A stretch of 5,018 nucleotides of DNA from Desulfobacterales bacterium (GTDB lineage Bacteria; Desulfobacterota; Desulfobacteria; Desulfobacterales; Desulfosalsimonadaceae), in NCBI GenBank assembly GCA_007127175.1, contig SKZX01000242.1, positions 1 through 5,018 of the forward strand, read 5' to 3'. Each line of letters opens with the position of its first letter. Position 1 is the stretch's first letter. Shown in pieces: positions 1-5,018 of this stretch. The translations under genes and the position numbers were made by a program. The notes under the pieces were generated by a model that had not been told where the DNA came from, made no database searches, and saw nothing but the letters and a program-made list of their open reading frames with translations.

Positions 1-1088
1 CTGCAGCCCCTGCTGTCAGCGGTGAGATATCCCTCCTTGACAAACCGTCCGATCACATCTGAAAAAATGGCAAAAAAATCCGCCTGGAAGCGGGTGTTGA
101 AATCTGCAGAGCAGATGCCGTCCGCCTGCCGCAGGCCCAGGTATATGGCTTCCATGATCTGCTGCTGAAGATCCAGTGTCTCAGTCGATTCAACCGGCGA
201 TTTTCCCGCTTCCATGCGGCCGATGTACCGGCGAACCGAGCGAACATTGGCCTTTCGCACGGGCGGCGCATAGGAATGGGCCGCCGGCCCCAGCCCCAGG
301 TAAGGCCGGTTGTTCCAGTATCCCGTATTATGACGGGATCGCAGGTGCGTATCTCTGGCGAAATTGGATATTTCGTAGTGATCGTATCCCTTTCGGGTCA
401 GGACCTGGTCTGCCATCCGGAAAAGATTGCTTTGGGCCTCGTCCCCCGGTATTTTGAAGCGCCCGGATTTACGGGCATTGTCCATGGCGGTCCCCGGCTC
501 GAACGTCAGCATATAGCATGATATATGCGCAGGGCTCAGTGAAACCGCTGTTTCCAGGTCCTTTTGCCAGTTTTCAGGCGCCTGTTCCGGCAAACCGTAC
601 ATCAGGTCGATCCCGATGTTTTCAAATCCGCTTTTTTCAGCCATATACACCGCGCTGACGGCATCGTGCCCGTTGTGAAGGCGCCCGAGAAAGTCGAGGT
701 TAGCGTCGTCAAACGACTGAAGCCCGATATTGATCCGGTTGAAACCGATCCCGCGGAGGTCGGTGAGCTGACGCGCTGAAAGGGTTGCAGGATTGGCCTC
801 GATGGTGATTTCAACACCCGGCAGCATTACAAAGGCATTTGAAACAGCCGCCATGATGCGTGCAATGGACCGGGTGTCCATTACCGTGGGTGTGCCCCCC
901 CCGATATAGATGGAATCGAATGCCGCTCCCGCATAATCACCGCCGGATGCCGCCATCCGTATTTCATCAATCAGCGCATCGGCAAATGCCGAAACCAGGG
1001 AAAGATCGGCGGAGGAATAAAAATCGCAGTACGGGCATTTTCGGATGCAAAAGGGGATGTGAATGTAAATACCCGCATTCATGGACAT
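1..1088 (-). CDS. hemW: HemW, radical SAM heme chaperone (3' end cut by the window edge)
   Basis: HemW is a cytoplasmic radical SAM protein related to the oxygen-independent coproporphyrinogen oxidase HemN. Family knowledge says it binds heme and delivers it to respiratory enzymes rather than decarboxylating coproporphyrinogen. The reading frame is open without a stop from the ATG at 1088 to the left edge, giving 362 residues. Visible motifs are the cluster motif CIRKCPYC (residues 14-21, CX3CX2C) followed by DF, where HemN has a further Cys; GGGTPT (63-68); EANP (97-100); GLQSF (122-126); and HNTGYW (253-258, bases 315-332), the HNxxYW motif tied to heme binding in HemW. The family is usually about 375-400 residues, so only a short C-terminal tail is missing. 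The ATG at 1088 is chosen; an ATG at 1082 is equally possible, and only a weak GGGA precedes them. It lies 40 bp after the radical SAM gene on the same strand, so co-transcription is likely. Older annotation may call it HemN-like. Confidence 0.93.
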   Translation of the reverse strand, partial: MSMNAGIYIHIPFCIRKCPYCDFYSSADLSLVSAFADALIDEIRMAASGGDYAGAAFDSIYIGGGTPTVMDTRSIARIMAAVSNAFVMLPGVEITIEANPATLSARQLTDLRGIGFNRINIGLQSFDDANLDFLGRLHNGHDAVSAVYMAEKSGFENIGIDLMYGLPEQAPENWQKDLETAVSLSPAHISCYMLTFEPGTAMDNARKSGRFKIPGDEAQSNLFRMADQVLTRKGYDHYEISNFARDTHLRSRHNTGYWNNRPYLGLGPAAHSYAPPVRKANVRSVRRYIGRMEAGKSPVESTETLDLQQQIMEAIYLGLRQADGICSADFNTRFQADFFAIFSDVIGRFVKEGYLTADSRGC

Positions 1089-1128
1089 GGGAATCCCGCG
1101 CCGTAAAGGTGCATTCCAGGGGGAAACG

Positions 1129-2292
1129 TCATATATACCGGGTCATCATGGTATCGATAAACTGGTCCACATTTTCAGGTGTGATTGCATGGCTTTTTGT
1201 GATTTTTTCAATTTCAGACCGGGCTGTCTCCGAAACCGCGTCCTCGACGCGCCTGAAATACCCCAGCCGCCGGCCGACCTGGTAGACCATCCGGTCGCGG
1301 GGGGCCATTTGCAGAAACGAACGGATGACCTGCATCATCTTTTCCTTGTCTTCGGGCAGCTTCCCCTCCACCTCCTCAAACAGGTTCAGGATATGGTCGC
1401 TTTTTACGTAACCGGTGATCCCCTCCAGGCATTCAAGGAAAAGAAGGATTTCTTCGGCTGCTTCGTAATCCGTGAGCTTTTCAAACCGGCCGGTGCGAAA
1501 TTCCTCGTACAGGGGGACGCTGCCGGGTATGGCCAGGGTGCGCAGCCGAATGAAATGAGGATTGATTTGATTCAACGCATCCGCCGTCTCCCTGGCGTGG
1601 GCTTCGGAAAGTGCCCGCCCGCCAAGTCCGGGCATGACGTACTCGGAAAGCTCCATGCCAGCATTGACAACTTTCAGCCCGGCCTTGACATGCTGTTCCT
1701 TTGTCGTTCCCTTGGCCACAAGCGCCAGTACCTCGTCAGAGGCGGATTCCATGCCGATGTGAACCCGGTTCAACCCGGCTTGTGCGATCTCCTTGAGATC
1801 ACTGTCGCTGATCCGGGCAATGGTATGTGACCTGGCATAGGACGTAATTCTTGACACCCATGGAAAATGGCTTTTCAGGTGCCGGAGTATGGACACCATG
1901 TCTGCGGGCTTGATAATCAAGGAATTGGCATCCTGGAGAAAAACCGAGGCCATGCCCACGGCAAACCAGTTCAGCGCCGCATGAAAGGCCTGACGGTCCG
2001 GCCCTGAAATATCCGCCATGTATGCATCGATATCCGCCCGGGAAATCCGGCCCGAATCCCCGGCCATGCGCTGCAGTTCATGGACATGCCGGGCAACGGC
2101 GTCGATGTCCTTTTTTACATGCTCGACAGCCCGCAGAGAAAACCGGTCGCTCTTGTAAACCGGGCAGAACGTGCACTTGTTCCAGGGGCAGTTCCGGCTG
2201 ACGCGGATCAGCAGGCTTTGTGCTTCGCTGGGCGGGCGTATGGGTCCTTGTTCAAACCCCGTGTATGCTTCTTTTTTTTCTGACGTGACCAT
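1129..2292 (-). CDS. Radical SAM protein of unknown function with a CX4CX2C cluster motif
   Basis: This 387-residue protein is a radical SAM enzyme by its cysteine motif CPWNKCTFC (Cys35, Cys40, Cys43) after LLIRVSRN, which should bind a 4Fe-4S cluster and SAM. The spacing is CX4CX2C, one residue longer than the canonical CX3CX2C. Further barrel-like elements are FLQDANSLIIKP (118-129), VHIGMESASD (177-186) and YVMPGLGG (218-225). No B12-binding, TRAM or SPASM domain is evident, and the C-terminal third is mostly charged helix. I saw no signal peptide or membrane segment, so it is probably cytoplasmic. The start at 2292 is supported by AAGGAG 12 nt upstream, a slightly long spacer, and by the absence of other in-frame starts nearby. 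It diverges from mltG and precedes hemW by 40 bp. Codons 5-8 contain an A8 run. The substrate cannot be read from the sequence; similar proteins are generally annotated only as radical SAM or Fe-S oxidoreductase. Confidence 0.88.
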   Translation of the reverse strand: MVTSEKKEAYTGFEQGPIRPPSEAQSLLIRVSRNCPWNKCTFCPVYKSDRFSLRAVEHVKKDIDAVARHVHELQRMAGDSGRISRADIDAYMADISGPDRQAFHAALNWFAVGMASVFLQDANSLIIKPADMVSILRHLKSHFPWVSRITSYARSHTIARISDSDLKEIAQAGLNRVHIGMESASDEVLALVAKGTTKEQHVKAGLKVVNAGMELSEYVMPGLGGRALSEAHARETADALNQINPHFIRLRTLAIPGSVPLYEEFRTGRFEKLTDYEAAEEILLFLECLEGITGYVKSDHILNLFEEVEGKLPEDKEKMMQVIRSFLQMAPRDRMVYQVGRRLGYFRRVEDAVSETARSEIEKITKSHAITPENVDQFIDTMMTRYI

Positions 2293-2304
2293 AAATGGTG
2301 GATT

Positions 2305-2310
2305 CTCCTT
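2305..2310 (-). promoter_or_regulatory. Shine-Dalgarno of the radical SAM gene
   Basis: The minus strand reads AAGGAG here, 12 nt before the ATG at 2292. It is the clearest ribosome binding site in the window. The spacing is longer than the usual 5-9 nt, but no start codon lies closer in frame, so it supports the ATG at 2292. Confidence 0.65.
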
Positions 2311-2341
2311 GATCCAGACAGGTGTTGCAGTTAATAATCTT

Positions 2342-2408
2342 GACAGCTTTGTATAAAGCCCAATATCTGCGTTGCGCGCCTGGATCTTGAACTTTTTACA
2401 AAGCCGTC
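2342..2408. repeat. 67-bp imperfect palindromic element in the divergent intergenic region
   Basis: The 22-bp left arm (2342-2363, beginning GACAGCTTTGTA) matches the reverse complement of the right arm (2387-2408, ending ACAAAGCCGTC) at 18 of 22 positions, with a 23-bp GC-rich centre at 2364-2386 containing GCGCGC. Read as minus-strand RNA, three of the four mismatches become G-U pairs and one A-A mismatch remains, so the leader of the radical SAM gene could fold into a long hairpin. Read as plus-strand RNA, the same positions give A-C and U-U mismatches. It carries no gene. It looks like a short interspersed palindromic repeat of the REP or MITE kind; a large transcribed hairpin is the alternative. 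Whether it recurs in the genome cannot be seen from one copy. Confidence 0.6.
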
Positions 2409-2427
2409 TGAAAACGACTTTTACGGG

Positions 2428-2462
2428 TTGACAGATTTTTTCTTAAACAAGTTGTTATTATA
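2428..2462. promoter_or_regulatory. Possible overlapping divergent promoters for mltG and the radical SAM-hemW unit
   Basis: On the minus strand a perfect TATAAT lies at 2462-2457, though no good -35 is found 16-18 bp upstream, where the mltG start lies. On the plus strand the same bases give TATTAT (2456-2461), five of six to the -10 consensus, and a perfect TTGACA sits at 2428-2433, but the 22-bp spacer is too long for an ordinary sigma-70 promoter. If the plus-strand -10 is used, the mltG leader would be only about 15-20 nt long. This is motif reading only, and AT-rich intergenic DNA yields such matches by chance. Confidence 0.3.
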
Positions 2463-2484
2463 AACCATTCACCCGTGCGAAACC

Positions 2485-3489
2485 ATGAAAAAATTGATTG
2501 CCGCCATAGTGTTGCCGGTGCTTGTCGCAGCGACAGCCGCCGGGGTGTTCATCCATAACCTGGTCAATTATGCCGCCACGCCCGTTGCAGGCATCGAAGA
2601 TTCGGCCACCATTGAAATCCAGCGCGGCCAGAGCTTTGACGCGGTCATGAAAACCCTTGAGGAAATCGGCGCGGTGGACGACCGCCTGAAATGGAAGGTC
2701 ATCGCCCGGTACACGGGCCACGATCAAACCATCCGGTTCGGTGAATACCGGATCTCCCCGGGCATGAGCCCCATGGACATCCTGGACCGGTTTTCCAGCG
2801 GGACGGTCATCCTCCACAGGGTTACCATACCCGAAGGCTTCACCCTGACACAGATCGCCCACCGCCTGGACGCGGCCGGGCTGTGCGACAAAAACAGGTT
2901 CCTGGACCTGGCGACGGACCCGCACTTTGCGTCGCGCCTTGGCATCCCGGCGGAAACGCTTGAGGGGTATCTTTTTCCCGACACCTATTTTTTCGAAAAA
3001 AACCCGTCCGAGGAAGCCGTTATCCAGGCCATGGTGGCACGTTTCAACCAGGCATTCACCGACAACTGGAAAGCACGCGCGTCCGCGCTGGGGTACAGCG
3101 TCCATGAAATCGTAACGCTGGCATCCATCATTGAAAAGGAAACCGGCCTTGAGGAAGAACGGGCCACGATAGCCGGGGTTTTTCACAACCGCCTGAACCG
3201 GAATATGCGCCTGGAAAGCGACCCCACGGTCATCTACGGCCTTGAAGATTTTGACGGCAGGATCCGGACAAGGCATCTGAGAGCAAACACGCCCTATAAC
3301 ACCTATGTTCACAGGGGGCTACCGCCGGGTCCCATCGCCAGCCCGGGCTTTGCCGCACTCCATGCCGCCCTTTACCCGGAAGAAACGGATTATCTCTTTT
3401 TCGTTGCAAAATCGGAGCGGGCGCATCACTTTTCAAAAACCTACGAGGAGCACCGCAGGGCCGTTCAGAAATACATCCTGGGGAATTAA
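2485..3489 (+). CDS. mltG: MltG, endolytic murein transglycosylase (YceG family)
   Basis: MltG is an inner-membrane lytic transglycosylase that cleaves nascent glycan strands near the membrane and is thought to release them from the synthases, setting strand length. The 334-residue product is typical in size. It has a short basic start (MKK) and one hydrophobic segment (about residues 4-27) with no lipobox, so the rest should be periplasmic. A LysM-like region follows (about 41-112), then the YceG catalytic domain from VTIPEGFT (113-120). Family motifs include LEGYLFPDTYFF (159-170), ASIIEKET (213-220), in which Glu217 should be the catalytic acid matching Glu218 of E. coli MltG, and RLESDPTVIYG (242-252), then LPPGPIASPG (279-288). 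The start is fixed by the membrane segment, and a TAA lies in frame 24 nt upstream. No Shine-Dalgarno is visible. It diverges from the radical SAM gene, and its stop overlaps that of convergent tsaD. Confidence 0.96.
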   Translation: MKKLIAAIVLPVLVAATAAGVFIHNLVNYAATPVAGIEDSATIEIQRGQSFDAVMKTLEEIGAVDDRLKWKVIARYTGHDQTIRFGEYRISPGMSPMDILDRFSSGTVILHRVTIPEGFTLTQIAHRLDAAGLCDKNRFLDLATDPHFASRLGIPAETLEGYLFPDTYFFEKNPSEEAVIQAMVARFNQAFTDNWKARASALGYSVHEIVTLASIIEKETGLEEERATIAGVFHNRLNRNMRLESDPTVIYGLEDFDGRIRTRHLRANTPYNTYVHRGLPPGPIASPGFAALHAALYPEETDYLFFVAKSERAHHFSKTYEEHRRAVQKYILGN

Positions 3490-4493
3490 AGGCAAAGGGG
3501 CGCCCGGGAATACACGTCGTCACCCAGGCTGCCCCGGGGACCGTCAGGGTCAGAAAGGTAATGGTATCCCGTGGCGGCGATCATGGCCGCGTTGTCGCCA
3601 CACAGGGAGATATGGGGCACGTGCAGGGCAAATCCCCCTTCGGCAGCGGCCTGAGACACGTTCTCCCGCAGCCGTCGGTTGGCGGCCACACCGCCCACAA
3701 TGGCGATGTCCCGGCACCCTGTTTCTTCGGCCGCGTTCAGCAGCTTATAACAGAGCACGTCCACCACCGCCGCCTCGAACCCGGCTGCGATGTCCGCCAT
3801 GTGCCAACGGTAATCGTCATGGGTTTCGACATATCGCTTCACCGCGGTTTTCAGCCCGCTGAAGCTGAAGGCAAAGCCGTTTTTGTCCAGCCACGCCCTT
3901 GGAAATTTTATTCTCCCGGGATCACCGCGCTCCGCCATCCGGGATATGGCCACGCCGCCGGGGTATCCCAGGTCGAGCATTTTCGCCACCTTGTCAAATG
4001 CCTCGCCGGCGGCGTCATCCCGGGTCTGCCCCATCAGGCGCGCCCGGGTATGGGACGTGACGTGATAGACCGCCGTATGCCCGCCGGAAACCAGAAGTGC
4101 GACAAACGGGAATGACGGCGTCTTGTCCGCCAGAAACACCGAGTTGAGATGACCCTGGAGATGGTCCACGCCGATCCAGGGGATGCCCCTGCCGTATGAA
4201 AATGCCTTTGCAAAGGAAAACCCCACCAGCAGCGCCCCAACAAGGCCTGGCCCGCGGGTTGCCGCCACACCGTCCACATCACCCGGCTGCATGCCGGCCT
4301 CTGCAACCGCCCGTTCAACCACGATGCAGATGTTTTCAATGTGCTTACGGGCCGCCAGTTCAGGAACCACCCCGCCATATGCATGGTGCACCGCCACCTG
4401 GGAAGCCACGACGGATGAACGCACCCGGGTGCCGTTTTCAACCACGGCCGCGGCGGTTTCATCGCAGGAGGTTTCAATGCCTAAGATGTTCAT
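3486..4493 (-). CDS. tsaD: TsaD, tRNA N6-adenosine threonylcarbamoyltransferase
   Basis: TsaD (YgjD/Gcp/Kae1 family) is the catalytic subunit that, with TsaB and TsaE, transfers the threonylcarbamoyl group from threonylcarbamoyl-AMP made by TsaC to A37 of tRNAs reading ANN codons. It acts in the cytoplasm. The 335-residue product begins MNILGIETSCDET, the family N-terminus. It has the metal ligands His111 and His115 in HLQGH and Asp300 in CGDNAAM, numbering that coincides with the E. coli enzyme, plus VSGGHT (135-140), GEAFDKVAKML (163-173), FSFSGLKTA (209-217) and VGGVAANRRLR (266-276). The frame stays open upstream to a TTG at 4556 and an ATG at 4544, but those extra 17-21 residues are not family-like, so the ATG at 4493 is preferred despite lacking a clear Shine-Dalgarno. 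It follows purM by 73 bp, probably in one transcript. Its stop interlocks with that of mltG. Confidence 0.96.
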   Translation of the reverse strand: MNILGIETSCDETAAAVVENGTRVRSSVVASQVAVHHAYGGVVPELAARKHIENICIVVERAVAEAGMQPGDVDGVAATRGPGLVGALLVGFSFAKAFSYGRGIPWIGVDHLQGHLNSVFLADKTPSFPFVALLVSGGHTAVYHVTSHTRARLMGQTRDDAAGEAFDKVAKMLDLGYPGGVAISRMAERGDPGRIKFPRAWLDKNGFAFSFSGLKTAVKRYVETHDDYRWHMADIAAGFEAAVVDVLCYKLLNAAEETGCRDIAIVGGVAANRRLRENVSQAAAEGGFALHVPHISLCGDNAAMIAATGYHYLSDPDGPRGSLGDDVYSRAPLCL

Positions 4494-4517
4494 TGGAATT
4501 TCAGGGGTTTTTTCAAA

Positions 4518-4532
4518 GGCCGGGAACCGGCC
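4518..4532 (-). other. GC-rich hairpin in the purM-tsaD gap
   Basis: Perfect 6-bp arms GGCCGG and CCGGCC flank a 3-nt loop, 25 nt upstream of the tsaD start. On the minus-strand transcript the stem is followed by UUUG and then A-rich sequence, with no real U tract, so it is a poor intrinsic terminator. It could modestly attenuate read-through from purM, stabilise a processed 3' end, or be incidental to GC-rich DNA. Confidence 0.3.
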
Positions 4533-4565
4533 GTAAGAGGACATCCGTGGGGACAACAGCGCGCA

Positions 4566-5018
4566 TTACCCTTCAGACCACTGGAACCGGGCCTTGTCCG
4601 ACTTTTTCCGCTTGACCACTTCACCGATGATAAAGGCGTTGTCATTCATTCCGGTGATTCTTTCCACCACATCCTGCGCGGCGGATTCCGGCACAACGGC
4701 AATCATGCCGATGCCGTTGTTGAATGTCCGAAGCATTTCGTGCGGTTCGATATTACCGGCTTTCTGAAGGAAGGGAAATACGGGCGGCACATGCCAGGAA
4801 TTCTTGAACAGCAGGAAGTTGGTCGTCTGGGGGATCACCCGAACAAGGTTTTTCGCGATCCCTCCCACGGTGATGTGGGCGAGGTCATGAATGGGCAGGC
4901 CCCTTGTCAGGCTCATGACCGTGTCCGTATAAATGCGGGTGGGAATGAGCAGTTCCTCCCCCAGTGTTTTCCCGAACTCCGGCACGTAGGTGTCTAAATC
5001 CATTTTGAGCACATCGAA
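4566..5018 (-). CDS. purM: PurM, phosphoribosylformylglycinamidine cyclo-ligase (AIR synthase), C-terminal part
   Basis: PurM closes FGAM to aminoimidazole ribonucleotide using ATP, the fifth step of de novo purine synthesis, in the cytoplasm as a homodimer. Only the C-terminal 150 residues lie in the window, out of the roughly 345 usual for the family; the frame is open to the right edge, where the visible part begins FDVLKMDLDTYVPEFG. Family segments seen are GKTLGEELLIPTRIY, LAHITVGGIAKNLVRVIP, the VPPVFPFLQKAGNI region and HEMLRTFNNGIGM. The family usually reads H-I/L-T-G-G-G, so valine in HITVGG is a departure. The tail KRKKSDKARFQWSEG before the TAA at 4568 is basic and not diagnostic. 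tsaD lies 73 bp downstream on the same strand. The N-terminal ATP-binding domain cannot be assessed here. Confidence 0.94.
   Translation of the reverse strand, partial: FDVLKMDLDTYVPEFGKTLGEELLIPTRIYTDTVMSLTRGLPIHDLAHITVGGIAKNLVRVIPQTTNFLLFKNSWHVPPVFPFLQKAGNIEPHEMLRTFNNGIGMIAVVPESAAQDVVERITGMNDNAFIIGEVVKRKKSDKARFQWSEG

Noticed and set aside
1..6. CTGCAG at the very first bases as a possible cloning junction
   Set aside because: It continues the HemW frame naturally (…DSRGC) and a six-base site at a window edge is not evidence of a clone boundary.
1081..1830. A 249-codon open frame on the plus strand opposite the radical SAM gene
   Set aside because: It is antisense to a radical SAM protein with intact motifs; the translated sequence shows no family signature.
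2340..2368. TTGACA at 2340-2345 with ATATCT 17 bp downstream as a plus-strand promoter
   Set aside because: The -10 match is weak, and the -35 match overlaps the left arm of the palindrome, so it is more simply part of that repeat. A second TTGACAG at 2428 does not flank the element symmetrically, so it is not a target-site duplication.
2458..3312. A 284-codon open frame on the minus strand opposite mltG
   Set aside because: It lies almost wholly antisense to a clear MltG; its protein has no recognisable motif and the composition expected of a shadow frame in GC-rich coding DNA.
3490..3520. GC-rich palindromic stretch near the tsaD 3' end as a terminator
   Set aside because: It lies inside the tsaD coding sequence and is not followed by a T tract on either strand.
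3561..4115. A 184-codon plus-strand frame and other long frames opposite tsaD
   Set aside because: They are shadows of TsaD, whose catalytic residues are all in place in the opposite frame.

Overview
This window reads as ordinary chromosomal housekeeping DNA from a Gram-negative bacterium. The codon use, the protein sequences and the style of the intergenic palindrome most resemble Desulfobacterota (sulfate-reducer-like deltaproteobacteria), but that placement is an inference from remembered resemblance, not from a search. Genes are densely packed, and four of the five belong to well-known families. I saw no transposase, integrase, CRISPR array, tRNA or rRNA.

Left part (1-2292, minus strand): an uncharacterised radical SAM protein gene (1129-2292) is followed after 40 bp by hemW (1088 down to the left edge, missing only its last residues). 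The two are probably co-transcribed. Centre (2293-2484): a 192-bp divergent intergenic region carries a 67-bp imperfect palindrome, overlapping candidate -10 elements on both strands, and a Shine-Dalgarno for the radical SAM gene. Right of it, mltG (2485-3489, plus strand) encodes a membrane-anchored lytic transglycosylase. It converges on tsaD (3486-4493, minus strand), and the two stop codons are interlocked in one TTAA. Upstream of tsaD lies the 3' part of purM (4566 to the right edge, minus strand), separated by 73 bp that contain a small GC-rich hairpin.

Functionally the genes serve different core processes: heme trafficking (HemW), peptidoglycan strand termination (MltG), tRNA t6A37 modification (TsaD) and purine synthesis (PurM). 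The one gene of unknown role is the radical SAM protein, whose cluster motif has CX4CX2C spacing instead of the usual CX3CX2C and which sits directly upstream of hemW. I found no convincing new multi-gene system. The points most worth a second look are this radical SAM protein and its linkage, the intergenic palindrome, and the interlocked convergent stops.
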